From Rhynochetos jubatus (lineage: Eukaryota; Chordata; Aves; Eurypygiformes; Rhynochetidae), in NCBI GenBank assembly GCA_027574665.1, contig CM050655.1:5208001-5272000 (forward strand): a stretch of 64,000 bases of DNA. Reading direction: 5' to 3'. Shown here one piece after another: positions 1 through 14,175 of this stretch. Both the position numbers and the translations under genes were made by a program. A model generated the notes under the pieces. It was not told where the DNA came from. It was given only the letters and a program-made list of their open reading frames with translations, and searched no databases. Positions within the stretch are counted from its first letter, which is position 1, and each line of letters begins with the position of its first letter.

Positions 1-3000
1 TCAGGTGGAGGAGCAGAGTGGATTTTCTTCATCCAAGAAATGGTCAAATAGCATAGGAAAAGTTCAGCTCTGGCAAACGGGTTTTCATGATTAAACCCCT
101 TAGCACTGAATTGCCCTGTCCGTGTTTCCCATGTATCCTGGGGAGGAAAGCACCACCAAGTTTAGACTCTGCTCTTCCCTCATGGGAATGGTGCTCTGAG
201 CAGGAATTGCTTCCAGACCAGCTCCTCAACCCCTCTGGCACATGTTTGGTGGTGCAGTGCTATTCAGCACAGCACCATGCAAAGCCCTTCAAGAGGAGGA
301 AGCTGAATTTGCCTGCAAGAGCTGACAGCGTGGATCACCAAGAAGGCACTCGAGAAGCACGGGAGGTTTCCGAGATGCTACAGAGGGGGTGGTTTTGCAT
401 GTGAGTTAGAGGCTGACGCTGCCAAAGGGGGTGGAAAAATAGCGTACATGATGCAGCTGTCAGGGGCAGAGGTGGCTGGGACTTGTCTCTGATGTGTACA
501 TGTAGCTGTTGGCAAGTAGATGCTGAATTCAGTGGTCAATAACCACTTCTTCATCTGTCCGGGCTTTAGGGGAAAGAGAAGCTTTGAAAGCCTTTACTTT
601 GAGCGATTGAAAAAAAAAAAAAAGCCTAAAACTGTGACTTATTGGATCGCTTTTCTCTTCATAGATTTCCACTTTTAGCACAGTCTGTGAAACCTCAGTG
701 ATTGCTTTCTTTTCGCCTTCAAACAACCCAGCAGCTGGGGTTTAGCGTGGAGTTTTGTTTTCAGTTTGGATTTTAAAACATCATTTGGGGTTTTTTTAAT
801 GTGTGAATAAGGGAGGGTTTTTTTTGAGCTTGAGCTGGTCTGGATTCCAGGCGAGGGGTGCGCAGACTCAGCCACCCCTTGCTGAAGGCTGAGGGTCTTT
901 CTGGGGTGACCGACATGGGAAGTCTACTATGGGGAAGTCTACTGTTGAGCATGGCAGTGCAGTGGGACCAGGAATGCAAGGTCATCTGCTTGGTATGTCT
1001 TAAAGTTGGGTCATCTGGCTGGTCTCTACCTGTCCCTAAAGTGAAGGTAACACTATAGAGAAATGGCAGCTTGTAAAAGGCAGTGATAGATGAAAGCTGA
1101 GCTCTGCTAACGTCCCTAGGATGGGGTCCTGCCTGCTACTCATCACCTGCTTCAACCCCACAAGCTTTAGGTCTGCAACATGAGGGTTTTGCAAGCATTG
1201 CCACTTCCCTGCGCAACATTGGCTTCTCTGTCTTCTTAATATGGTGAGAAAGATAATGAAAAACCTATTTTGTTTGTCCTAAACAAAAAAAAAATTGTCT
1301 TGTTCTAAACCAGCAAATCCTTACCTAGGGTGTTGAGTGCCTCCCACCCTCTGCCAAAATGCAGCAATCTCTGGAGCAAAGCTTGGTGGCAGCAAGGGAG
1401 ACAACTGCCTTGGAGCAACAAGATGTAGAAGGCTAAAACTTGTTCTTGTAGGAGGGTTTGTGATTTCAGACACGTCACACGTACAGGCTACAATCTGTGG
1501 TACACAGGCAAGGAGGAGTCTGGGCTTATTGCATGCCCGAGGGATTACATCAGTCTTGGAAATAGCCCTTTACTTCCTTTCTTACCCCATTTTTTTCTTT
1601 CTGCTGTGATGAAATTCCTGCAGCAAGTGTTCCCTGGGGTTTTGAGACAAAACTCACCTGGGCAGATAGGATCCTGAGTAAGGATCCCCATGGATGCTTG
1701 CAAGGTGGTGTGGAATCTACTGAGAGGTGTTCTGCATAAAGTCAGTTAATGCTGGTGTTGGACTCTGTTCTTGTTCTCTTTGCAACAACATTGTGTGCAA
1801 GTGGGTTGGTGGTTTTTAAGGAAATACAGGCAGGCCCAATGCTCTGCTGTTGCGTGAGGCTATGTTTTTGTTCAGCTGCTTCCACAGACCCTTGGAAACC
1901 TCTTTCTTGGAGTTACGCCGCATTCTATCCAGATGCAAAGGCATTCCCACCTGACCGCAGTGACCATTTACGTGGTGCGAACAGCCCGTTGCCAACACTC
2001 GGAGCAACAGTTGTGAGAGCGTTTAGCAAGAAATCCTTTGTCTGAAATATGTTTTTAATAAACTATTCACTGAATATATTCAAATAACAAATTCCTGCAA
2101 ATCCAAGCCTATGTGCAGGCAACTCACAAATGAGAAAGGCTAAATTAATTGAACGCTTTAGTCGCTAGGGATAATGGTCCAGCTGTAACAGAGATCTCCA
2201 GATGTTTGTTTGCAGAAGAGTATGCTTTCATAGGAAAAGAAAAAACACTCGTGGGCATATTAACTCTGAAACAAGTTTACAGCTGTGTGCTTGTGCACTC
2301 TCCCTTGCACTCCCACCAGTGACTGCGGAGCTCTGTTCCAAGGTTTCCTCTTGCAATAAACATCCTCTTTATTTCTCGCTCATTGTCCTCCTGGCCACGT
2401 TTAGACATCTGTGACGTGCAAAGTGAGGTAATGGCCCTGTGAAAGCCTCCCAGGCTTCAACAAATATCACCCTCGCTGCGCTCTGGGGTGTACCACGTGT
2501 TGCGAGTACAGCTGGGCTGCTGCTTCTTCCAGTTTAGGCTGTTGCGGCTTGACTTTTCCCTTGTATTTGGGTGAGTTTGCTGCACGGGACGGTAGATTGG
2601 GTAGAAGATGCTCCGTGTTGTGTTGTGGCTGCTAGCATCTTGCAGGGATGAGTGGAAGAGTTTTGGTAATTGAAAAGGGGAAATGCTCTCGATTGAATTT
2701 CATCTATAGACTGGAGCTCTGCCCAACTTCTATGGAATGAGCTTGGCTTTATCAGTGCGTTAGAGTCGTCAGCCCAGCACGCTCCATCCGTTTCCCTCCG
2801 TCTTATTTTGTTTCCATTGTTAAACAGCACAAGCTGGTTTGGAAGCCCTGTAGCTGAAGGGCCCTATTACTCACAGGCAAGAGGACAATAGAACATGGGG
2901 CCGCTCTTAAATGTCTCTCCACGTCGGCGTCATTAATAACCGTAATGCTGGCATCACTTGCTCCTAAATAGCCTCATTTATCAACAAGCAATTTACTGCA

Positions 3001-3894
3001 GCACTGTGGTGGGGACACAGATAAGCTTGTGCCTCACATACCCAGGCACCACCTGCCAAGTCTCTACTCAACTTCTCTGGCATTTGAGAGGGAGGAAATG
3101 CTCCATTCAAGATGTGGCAGTCTTTGCCAACCCCAAGGAGTTGGGTTGTGCTTGGAGGAAGGCAGCTTTGAGGCCAGGACCGGTGGATGAAGGGGTTGAT
3201 GAGTTGCACGTGTTGTATTTCCCCAGGCTGTCACCTTTGTGGAGAGTCTTCCAAGCGTCTGGTTGTTTCTCATGGTTCTCTTAGGGTTTTGTTGGCTTTT
3301 CAGGGGGTGAGAAGAGCAGGAAATGTAACCTTTCCAAGACTTGGGCTTCAAGTTCCTGACCTCTTTCTCTGAGCCTTGCTTTTACTGCAGCCATATCTTG
3401 CAGATCAAGAGGTGCTAACTCAACTCCAGGGAGAGATAAATCAAGAAGGATTTTCACAGCATCTTCATTATAACCAGGCAGAATCCATCACCCAGCACAT
3501 GTTTTGAAACCTCCTAGAGTTACGATGACAGTCCAAGGCCAATTTGCTTACGGATCAGAAGCCTGCAGACAAAAATCTGACCTCTGGTACTATTTCCTTC
3601 TGGCTTTGGCCGCTCAGCGGGACTTTGACGCACACACCAAAGCATGCTTGTGCTGGAGCAAAACATCCTGCAACATTTGGGCTGAGGATGGCTATATTTA
3701 TTTGTTCCTCTGAACCATTCAGACAGCAGAGCAGCTGGGCCATAGGCAAGCTGTAGCACTAAAGGTTTTGTATTCCCTGTGAGACTGAGAGCCTCGGGGA
3801 TGTTCCGTCTTTTGTAAGGCGCAGATGAGATTTCAAACAAGACGTGAATGAATCCTGCTCAAACTTGACTTGCACAAGTAGAATTTGCTGACGG

Positions 3895-3949
3895 GTTTGT
3901 TTTTTTGGGTTTTTTTTTGGTTTTTTTGTTTGTTTGTTTGTTTTCTTTT
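3895..3949. repeat. T-rich / GTTT low-complexity run
   Basis: Runs of 7-9 T separated by G pairs or triplets pass into four GTTT units and a final ttttctttt. Low-complexity sequence in intron 3; no flanking retroposon body was recognised. Confidence 0.85.
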
Positions 3950-6900
3950 CCCCATTCATATTGATCAACTCCTCAGCTTGACAGGGTTGCTGGTGAAGGA
4001 AGCGGCTCTCAGGCAGCGCTATTTTGGAGGTGGCATTTTACACTTGGGCTCATCCTTGTTACCGGAGCACAGCTGGCATCCTACCGATGCGCTGTCGATG
4101 GAGCCGTTCAGCACTGATGTTCACATGACTCCTCCGTTAACATCGCTGGCATCGTTGCCTTACTACCCCGGGCGTGTCTTACACCCCACAGGTGTCTTGC
4201 AGTCCAGTGCCAAGCGGACCTGGTCTGTAGGTGTTGCAATCTAATGAGCTTTATCTCTGACCTCATATTAATTGCAGAATGGTTTCTCTTTTCTAATTAA
4301 CACAAAGCTATGTTACCTTGTCTGGGTAAGATGCTGTGTGTGTCCTCTTACTCATAAATCATTTATTTACACTGAGTAGCAAAGCACCTCAATAACTGAC
4401 TTCTGGGGTCCTGCTATTCCCGTTTGCCCCTGCTGTATTTCCGGAAAGCTTGGCATGGCCCAAGAGAAGCCATGAACTCGAAGATGCTGGCTGAGTTGTA
4501 TCTTCAGAGTCGTCTCGTCTGAACCTCCTGCCCTGCGTGGGATATTGCAGTGGGCGTGCACCCCTGTTTTTCTAAGCTGAGGTGACTCCCATCTGAATGG
4601 TCTCAGTGGACTTCCAGTTAATTCATTGCATCCACTGAGGAGAAAGGAATCCTTGCAGCTAGGGTTTGGTTCCAGTCCTCACTACTGTCCCAGCCAGCAG
4701 AGCTGGTTGGTGCTCCCTGGACATATGACTTAGTGTTCCACCTGCTCACCCTGGACTTCCCTTTCCAGCAGGGATGGAAACATCTTATATGCCTTGGTGG
4801 CATGTTTTGGCTCAATTATCCCCTAGGAAAGCCTTGTCTAATCTTTCCTAGTGAGAGTGCATGGCTTGCTTCAGCTGATTACCCAATCTTCCTGCCTGAC
4901 TGAAAGGTGCCTCAGAAAATAGGGGTGCTCAGCATCCCTGCTGATACTTGGTTTTAGCTGGCAAGACACCTCGCAGTAGTCAAAAAATGTGGCTGCAACA
5001 TGTCGCCTACTGAGATGGTTTCTTCTGACCTGTGAAGCTCTTTGCATGGTGTCTTGCTTTCTCTGAGAAGCTCAGGGGTCTCTTGTTATCTCTGGTCTTG
5101 CCAGCCGGCAGTCAAAACGCAAGCTTGCCTGGCTGTTTAGGAAATTAGTCCTTTGCCCTCTTGCTTCCCAGACGGGACTGACCCCAGCACTGTGGTGCTG
5201 CTGACTGAGCCTCCATGCTTGTTTGTACAACTTGTTTGGTCAGTTGGCATAATTTCTACAAATCACTCTTGCTCCTGGAAGCACGGTGACTCTAGCATCA
5301 GTCACTGCAGAAAGCCCCCAGCCATGTGGTTCTGTGCTCAAGATCCATACTAATTTGGAGTTCACCCGAAGCAAAAGGTTGGAGTGATTGTTTGGGAAGA
5401 GTGTTCCCAAAACCTTAACTCTGCCTGTAGTCAGTAAAACTCCTGGGAAGAAGGTCTCCTTGCTGTGTCTATGAGCACCCTCAGCTGTCCAAAGAGAGGT
5501 GGGATGTCCTGCTCACTGCATATGCCGGTTCATGTTGATGGGATAGCTGGCAACTGCATCTTAAAGAAAAAGGGTTGTGACCCTAAGGAGGCACATCCAT
5601 AGTTTCGCTATTTTTTTTCACGAAACTCATAGGATCTCTGTGACTTTGGTGGTGCCAATCCTTCTCCTGTGTTTGGCTGGAACTTGCCAGGGAGGCTCCT
5701 GGGTTGATGGGGGGAAGATGGTCATGGCCACTGCTGGGAGTACCTGCTGTGGAAGTACTCATACAGCTTCTCTTGGGTGGGTCAGTGAATTAACTGGGTG
5801 TCCTGCCTACGTACATGGCCATTTTTCAAAGAAGCATGGTCTTCTGAAAGCTGGTCATTGAGGTAGATGTTGGTATCTCAAAATTTGCCTTCAAAAAAGG
5901 TATTTGTGGAAGGGGGTTTAATATCTTGCTAGGGTCCTGAATCTCCTCTGGTGGTCTCCACCTCTGTGTTGGAGTTTGCCCAGTGACTGAGCACCGGTGG
6001 GAGACCAGGGGTGAGGGTCTCGCCGTGGCTGATGATCTTGTTTGTCTGCCTTTTGCTGATGTTCATGCAGAGAACTGGGTGGTGTTTCCCTCTGTGCTGG
6101 TACCTGTGAAAGTTTCCTTTGACCTATGAGGGTTTAATTAGTTAAAAAATAAACTCTTTTTGCATGGAGGTGGGGAGAAGGCAGAAAGGAACAGAAGAAA
6201 TATTCCGTATTCTTTCTTGGCTGTTTCTTATTTCAAAAATTAATTAGAAAAGGATATTCTATGGATTTAGGGCTTAAACTTTGTGTCAGAAATGTTAATC
6301 AAGACTGCATTATCTAGATTTTCCTTGAGGAGTGAGTGGGGGAGTTGTACAGTGTTTGGGGTGTTCCGGAGATGGGCATGAGGAGGCATGGAGCAGTGCT
6401 CATGGAGATATTTGGCAGCAGGGCCATGCAGAGGGAAGGGGTTTGCCTTCATGAGCGGGGAGGACCCTCCTCCTGGCATCCCAGAGCTGCTAAAATCAGA
6501 TTTAGATCTCATCCTGTCAGTCCTTCTGGGGCAATTCTAGGATTGGTTTTGCAGCATCTTTTCCTGGCCAGTTTTAAAAGCCCACAGGTGATGTTGGGGC
6601 TTTTTGCCATCATTGAACACCTCCGTAGATTTTGCTGCCAGGAAGTTTCTGCTAACCTCAGATTTATATTTTCCTTTGCTTTTTTCCTGTTCATCCTGCC
6701 TCCTCCCACCCCTATACATGCCCCATGAATAGTCGTTAGGGACAGGAGGGAAGCTCTAAGGAGCAAGGCTGCATCTAAGAGTTAAGATTTTTCAAGAATC
6801 CCCTCCCCCAGTCTCCTAGGCGAAGCTGTGGGGGTATTGATGAAGATCTCCAATTGATTTCCAGTTGGCAGCGCTCAGAAATGAAGGCAATAATTGAATC

Positions 6901-7329
6901 CGGAATGGGCTCGCCCGCTTTGCACAGTCTCTCGTCTGCGTTGCTGAGAATTGCCCCAGTCCGCAGGAAACCTGAGGCTTCGTAAGGCGCTACACCGAGT
7001 GTTTTCCTGGGCTGACAGGACATCTTGTGCGTTTCTGTCTTCAATTTACAGCTCTGCTACAAAATACCAAGTTAATCTGGTGTGATTTCCGCCGTTATAA
7101 CCCCGCGATGCTCAGTGCTTAGGTGTCTCTCAGTGTTTATTCTCTCCCCTTGGATGGTGGCGTGCCTGTAGACCTCATCCTTGTGATGGGGCTGCTCTGC
7201 TTGGGAACAGGATCACAACTTAACTGGAACTGCCTCCTCTCCTGCCCCTTCCAGTTGCAGGGATGAAAAGGGGACAGATATCAATAAAAGTGAACGACTT
7301 TTTGACAGAGCAGCTTCTGCGAGGGACCT

Positions 7330-7510
7330 TTTTTTTTAACGGTGCAAACAATGGATGGAGCAGAATTTGCATAAATCTCATTAGAAAAAAGTACAAGTTT
7401 CATAAATCTTGTGATAAATTAATGCGATATCATTCCGAACGTGATGTATTAATTTTAGGATGAAATGAATGGGTCTGTGATCATTGTTGGTAATTATGAG
7501 GCTCCCAGGC
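7330..7510. promoter_or_regulatory. Candidate conserved noncoding block (intron 3)
   Basis: An AT-rich stretch has a perfect octamer ATTTGCAT at 7365-7372 followed at once by aaat, a POU-factor-like site, and a cluster of attaat/aattaat motifs near 7412-7455. The composition shifts sharply from the surrounding GC-richer sequence. Cross-species conservation is not visible from one sequence, so the enhancer role is inference. Confidence 0.25.
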
Positions 7511-10500
7511 ACTGTGGAGAGGAAATTATTTTTAAGAGGGCTCTTTAAGTGCGGGAACCCTTTTCGCACTGGGAATATCTTAACAGACCCAGACTCCTTT
7601 TACAAGTGTTTCTTATTTTACTCTCCTAGTTTTTGCTTCATTTGGGGGTTTTTTTGGATGCAATTGGATTTACTTCCCTCTCTCGTGCTGATACAACCTA
7701 TGCCTTTCCAAACATAAAGAAACAAAAGTCCTTTCAGCTTTTGCAAACTGTCCATGTTCTCCCTTGCCCCAAGGATGGGCTGTGGGTTTTGTAGGAATCC
7801 TGAGGGCAGGAATCTCCCTGAGCAGGCAGAGAGAAAGGAGAGGCAGGCACCCCCAGAGCTCGCTGCCCTTTGTGGGGGTTTGTCCAAGGGAGAAGCGTTT
7901 TGGCTTAGTCCCATTTTTCCAGGCAGATCTGGAGATGCTACAGCGATACGAAGGTGTATCAGTGACTTTGGTAGCAAAATGCCAGCCTGGTTGTAGAGTT
8001 TTGGTTAACGAACCACTGTCTCCAAGCCAGCGAAGGAGCGAGGGCTCTGACCATGTGCTGGGAAGACATGGCACCGGCATGAAGACATCCGTTGTAAACT
8101 GGTGTCAGAGAGCTTGGCTGATACCTGCAGTGCCGTAGGATCTGTTTGAAGGTTGATGGAGGGAAATTGCTGTGTCTTAAGCGTGTTGATATAGTCATTG
8201 ACTTCAATGGGAAGGGGGCCCCTTCCCTGCCCACGTGTGTGCCTGTAGCCCGGCTGCTTGCACAGCGTCTACCGGGAGAGTCTCGGGTATTCTGTTCAAT
8301 TTAATGATAATGTCAAGAAAGTTCAACATACCCTTGGGTTTTATATTTTATTTTATTATTTTCTCTTCTCGTTTCTCTTGTAAAGTTAACTGAAGTGTTC
8401 AGTAAATAGCGAAGTAAAGCACAAAAGCCCTCTGCTATGGCTGCTCTTGGTGGGAACACTTGGCTCTTCTTCACCCGCCGCTGCGCTCTTCCCTTTAAAC
8501 AGCTTTAAACACCCTTTTAAACATCTCAGCGAGAGCTGGTGGGGGGAATGGAAGCAGGCAATGCCTCTTTCAGAGGTTTACCACCAGCTGTCAGGTCTGC
8601 TTATGGATTCTGTCTCGCACTGACTCCCCACTTAAAATAACTAAATACAGCAGAGAAATTACAGGCCCTGTCTCCAGCTCTGGCTTTGAGCATCTGAGGA
8701 GCTAGGATAAACTCTCTGCTGTGCCTTTCGCTTCCCAGCTTGATAAACTCCCTCAGAAATGGTTTTGACTGCACAGATTTGTTTTCCCTTTTCTCTGTCA
8801 CCTCTGTGTCTGGCTCCTTTCTCTCCCATACGTGCTGGATGATGGCAGTAGTGTGCATGGTTCCTAGACCAGCTTGTCCTGGGCTTTTTTTTCCCATAAC
8901 TGGCAAAGACCTCCAGATTTTTCTAGTGAAACTGCTTTTTTCTCCTTTATTTTTTATGAGACCCTTATTAAAAGATGCTGGTGTCTTCCTGCCCTATTTC
9001 CCTCGCTCTGCAGCACAGTAATCCGAGCGGATGCAGTCTTGGTGGTGGGGTAACCTGATGCTCCCCATTAGCACTTGGAAAGAGAAGTGTGTAACCTTGA
9101 GCTCAACTTGAATTGTAGGGGCGGAAACTTTCTTTGCTGAGTCATTGTGGAAAGTTTTGGCTCAAGTGGCTGAGGTCTTCCTGTGAAGGAGGCCAGAGAG
9201 TATCCGTTGAGGTTGTGTTTATGCAATGAGCTGACAGCCACCTGCTTGGGGAGAAAGGCTTGGAGATGGATGAGTAGGTTGCCCATCCCATTCTTGAACA
9301 CATTTGAATGACGTTGTCCAGGGGCTAATGTTGCAATGCATGAGTTTTGTTATTCCTCATCCCCCAAGGCATGCTCCAGCTGCAAGGAGCAAGGTCTTCC
9401 CTGCAGTAGCAGTCTTAGGGCATGTGGAGGTTGGGCTCTGGGAGCCCACATCTGTGTAATCAATCCAGCAGGTGGGGTCTCCTGTGTGTGCTCTGCCCCA
9501 GCTCAGGGCTTGCCCTCTCTGGGGAAGTGATGTAGCCTTATCCCAAAGGTGGGAGCAGCTCCTGCTTGCTGTGGGCTCCTGCTTGAAACTAGCTTTCACT
9601 TCATTTTCCTTGCTAGGGAGTCACTGTCCTTTCCCCTCCCTCACATTGCTCAGAGGTGGCATATCGTAGGATTGCTCAGCAGCCCAGAAATATTGGCATT
9701 TCATCTTTTATTTCAAAACTCTTCAGGAAAACATCACGGAAGGGCTTTTTTTCTTATTATTATTTCTTATTTTTCTGAAAAGTGAAAGAGAAAATGAATT
9801 ACAGGCAAAGAAAAGGAGCAGATGACAAAGGAGAAGAACAGTTTGAAATTCAAGATCGGATCCATCAAATCCTGACACCACACACATCAGAGGCCAGCCT
9901 GCTGTCATGAACTGGGCTAACTGGAGATGCATGTGCTGGGGAAACTGGGATAGGAAGGCAGGGCTGTGGGCTAGCAGCTAACAGCAGGAGTGTTGTGGGA
10001 CAAGTGAATGGAATCGCCATTGCCCCATCTCTTTGGAAGGAGAGTGGATCCAAGGAAATCTGGTGGCAGCTACTTTTGGAGGAAAAGCGTGGCAGTGGCC
10101 TTCACCTAAGGGGACTCCTTGCTCCCGGGCATGGATGCTAAAACGATTTTGATGTAAATAAATTTGTGCTGGTTTGAGAAGTTGAATAGCGACCAAGGGC
10201 TCTTGGTGCCAGCTAGTGACCTTGGTTGAGGGCCATGGGCACTGCTCCTGGCACAAGGACTGTCTCCCTGCTGCTTCCCTCCCCAGCATGCCCGGTGCTG
10301 CTGATCCGTTTGCTCCCGTCACTTAGAAATTTCTGGCTTTTTATTCTGCAAAACCCCTCGCCTGTAAGCTGAGTGCCCAGGGCACTGGCAAGCTCCGGAT
10401 TGCTATCAGTAGTGGGGGAAGAAGATGGGGAGGCAAGAAGCTGCATGGTGACTGTACCCACAGAAAGGATCCAAAGCCTGGGAGGGCTGAGGAATGATGA

Positions 10501-13500
10501 GTCAAGGAGAAACAGGCACTGGCTTTTAAAAGCAGGGATTAAAATGCTTTTAATAATAAAGTGTAGCTGATGGCTGAAGTCTTGAGCCCAAAAGCTAGCG
10601 CAGTCAGCAGAGATTCCTATTAACTCCGCTTGGGTATGGACCAGACCTTTCAAGAGAGCATCTTATTAGGCAACTCATTAGAAACCTGCCGCTTCCGTTG
10701 GATCCCAGTGCCCTCCATTCCCACCCCATCCCTGTGTCAGCATCTCACTCTGGCAGCTTCTTCATCCTCCAACTCTTTCCTTAGCCATGGGGCTTGGTGC
10801 TCTCAAAACTCTCCAGGAGCTCTGGGATCCTCCCAGAGAGTTTGCTTTTTCTCCTTTCTCATCCCACTCTTTGAAAGTAAAACCAGTTGAGAGGAATTGG
10901 GAGGGTCCTGTTCCTTTGCCTACTTTCCTCCTTGGCAAAATGGAAGGGCAAGAAAAATATGCAGACTTGCAGCTGAGACAGGAGTTCCTGTATGGGAGGA
11001 AAAAGTATACCTCATAAAGCAGCCAAACCTAAAAAAATTTAATAAAATCCTAGCAGGAACAAAACAAGAGGCAACAACAACAATCTCCTGAGGTCAATCA
11101 AAGTTCAAGACATGGAGAAAGAAGAAAATCTGTGTATGTGTGAGAAAGAGGGAGAAGTAGCTGTGATTGAGAGAAAGGAGGCAAAAGGAGACAAGATAAA
11201 TTGTGATTATCTGGTGGAATCAAGACACTTAACTGCCCTGTCTGATTCCTGAGGGGAAACAAATGGAGCCTATAACTTCGCGCTGCAGAAGGATAATTTG
11301 TCCCCGTTTCCTCAGCCCTCGCCAGAGCTTGGCGCTTGGGTTTGCAGCAGCTCAAACAGCACCCTTGGTGCAGCCCGGGGGAGAGCGGTCCATCTGCTTT
11401 GCAAGTGCCCCGAGAGGGGTTTCTGACAGACGTGGTGCTCCCTGGGCTCTGCATGCCCTGTCCGACCAGGACCCTTTTCTTGATGTGGCACTTCTTGGTG
11501 TCAGCGATACAGGCACCCTACGTGAAGGCGCTAGAGCTGCTTTTGCCATCCTTCGGCAATTCCCACATTGCTTCCTTGAAAAAGAGCGTGGAGCCCAGCT
11601 GCGGAGTGACGTATTGCTGGGTCAGGTGTTTGCCTTGGTCTGGCTTCGCTTACGGGTGGGACAACAGCACCTTCCCTGTGATCACCCTGGAAAATGGGAT
11701 TTCTTGCGGTCTGTTGAATGGTGACCATGGCACAGATGCTCCAGCCGTGTGTTCGCCTGGTGCTATCCACCCTTAGTGCAGTAAATTGAGAGGGGGAGGA
11801 AAGATATGGGGGGAAAAGTGGAAGGTAGCTCGCATGTGCTCTGCTCCAGTCCTCTCTCGCCGTACCCTACACGCCTGGTTTACACCACACACCTGAACTT
11901 AGCTTGCAAAAATCAGAATAACAAATGGCAAAGCGATTGTGAAGTCTCGTTCCTTATTTCAGGAATCCATTTCTCATTATCTTCCATTTAATTTGTTCTT
12001 TTGATCTGGTTTTTATGCATGGGGTGGGATTTTTTTAAATGTTATGAACTGGGGGGGTGCTCTTAAGTTAGGAGGGTTATTACTGGCTGATGGTCCGGTA
12101 AGGGAACGGGTAAAATAGCTCTTAATTTTCAAAGTCTCACTTGTGAGGGCTTGTTTAAGATGGTGTTTTCCTGTGATAGAGGATAACAGCATACATCTTA
12201 CTTTTTAATGTTCTGAGCTGCCCTATCTATGTCCTAATGAAGTTTCTTGTTTCTAATAAATAAGAAGAAAGAAAAATTGAGGGGGCTATAGGTTCTGAAT
12301 GTTCCTCATGTGCTTCCCTTTCTTCTGCTTTTGCCCGCTACATCTGCCCGTGATTTAGATGCTCTCGGACCAGAGAGCAGTCAATCCCAGCATGCCGTTT
12401 CGCAGGGATCTAACTGCGTGTCTGCAGGGGTGAGAAATGGAGGTGGGATGACACACTCTGCCCAGAAATGCCTTGCCTTGTTCCCCAAGTTATCGTGAAT
12501 TTAGGAACTAAACTCCCCGACAGTGGGAGGTAGCCATAACGCAGAGAGACTACAAAGAGTTAAATGTTCCTTTGCTGGCTGATTTTTTGTGCAAGTGGGT
12601 TTGCCGCACACAAACCATGAATGCGACTATGATTAGAAGAGGGTGGGGCATGGCTTTCCTATTCAGCAGGATTTTTAAGATCGTTTTCCTTCCACGGAGA
12701 TGAGACCTTTTGGAGTTTGAAGCATTTGCAGTTCCCCTGGGAATTGCAGATACCCTGTTGAACTAAGGTTTTTGTGTGGGATGTGGAGGGGGAAACTCTG
12801 TTCCTCCCCTTAAATTTAGCAGAATAGAGGTGTGACCCTGAATTTATCTTGTCCTAGTTATTGGCTTTCAGTGCCATGGGGATGGTCAGTCTTCCTAGTT
12901 TGCTGGGACAGAGGAACCTTTGCTAAGTATGGCTTCAGGTGTCCTCCATAACAAAACCAAACAAGCAGCTTGTTTCAAATCAAGACACTGAGGTTTGAGA
13001 AAGTGCAGGGTCACTTCGTATCTGTGGTGTTGGCCTCACTGAAGAGAGATGGGAAACTTGCAGATGAACCTGGTGATCGCAGTGGTTTGGATAAGGGCTC
13101 TTGCGTTTGGGTCCTTGTCCAAAATGTCTTTGATTGTGACCAGTCACTCACTTGTACCTGTGTTGGTGGAAGGAAAATTTTTTTCCCAAAGGTTAATTAT
13201 AGTTGCTCTTTTTAGAACAACAGGCATTCCTTCTTCTAATAGAAACTTGTCTAGGTTTGGGCACAGAGTCTTGCTGTGTTTTCTCGCACTGGAATAGCCA
13301 TCTTTATTGTATTTTTTTCCTCTTCATGGTTGTGCTTGAGATGACCTGAGTCATAAATGTTTCATAAATGAAACAGTTCAAGTTCTTAAAGTCCTTGTTA
13401 ACTGCAGAGTATTTTTCCTCACTCTCAAACATCTGCAGCTTCCTCTTGCACCCAGTCCTGAAGAAAACACAGCCAGACGGCTAGCTACCAGGTTTGCACT

Positions 13501-13515
13501 CTTGGTACAATGGGC

Positions 13516-13529
13516 TATATATATATATA
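13516..13529. repeat. (TA)7 microsatellite
   Basis: Seven perfect TA units lie in intron 3, in the phrase gggctatatatatatatact. Likely to vary in length between individuals. Confidence 0.9.
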
Positions 13530-13879
13530 CTCCTTAAGTCATTCTTCCAAGTGCCCAAATCGCACCACAGCTCTGCCAGCTAGGGCTTGGGAAGAACTTG
13601 TTGTGCGCTTGGACACCCAGCCCTTCCAGAATGGCTGGGTTTGGGATGCCCTCCTCTGCAGCTTTGTCCCACCAGCCTTTTTTGCCGGCCTTGGGAAGCA
13701 AGTTTGTGAAAACAGATTTTGCCACCAAGCACCTCACCAGGCTGCTTGGTCCTCCCCATTATTTGCCATGCTGTCACCTGAGTTTGCACTGACAGCAATT
13801 TTACATCACTCTGGCACGTCCCCCTGGCCGTAGTCGGTGGCCTCGAGACCTGCCAGGAAGCCGGGTCCTCGCTCGATTG

Positions 13880-14175
13880 TGCTTCATCTATATTGTACAG
13901 CACTGAATTTTAAATCAAAGTCACGCAATGCCAAGTCAAACGCCTTACAAAAGTCTATTATTTCTTTGCAGTTAACTTTATCTGCCAAAATTGTAATCTC
14001 ATCAAAGAATAAAATCAGGTTTGTTTGACAAGGCCTATTTTCCATAAAATTGTGTTGACTGGCATTAATTATGTTCCTATCATTTAATTCTTTATTAATG
14101 GAATCTCATATCAGCTTTTTCCATTATTTCCGCTGTGATTGATGTCAGGCCAAGCCGTTGGTAATTGCCCAAGTT
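13880..14175 (-). repeat. Old CR1/L3-like LINE reverse transcriptase fragment
   Basis: Read on the minus strand, this stretch encodes pieces of a LINE ORF2 reverse transcriptase. Near 14170-14120 one frame gives GNYQ...LTS...IMEK, matching the CR1-clade GNYRPVSLTS...GKIMEK block. Near 14105-13895 another frame gives NASQHNFMENRPCQTNL, then LFFDEIT, then DFCKAFDL, matching the QHGFxxxRSCxTNL...FxDxxT...DFxKAFDxV blocks of CR1/L3 elements. At least one frameshift and two stops separate the blocks, but the second frame stays open for about 65 codons. Divergence and AT-richness suggest an ancient insertion, older than the CR1 copy at 43350. It lies about 600 bp upstream of exon 4, antisense to CDH23. 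Subfamily not resolved. Confidence 0.8.

Noticed and set aside
11263-11776. Two overlapping + strand open frames (153 and 146 codons)
   Set aside because: They are in different frames over the same GC-rich stretch, and neither resembles a known protein. No poly(A) tail or target duplication suggests a processed pseudogene. Compositional openness is the simplest reading.
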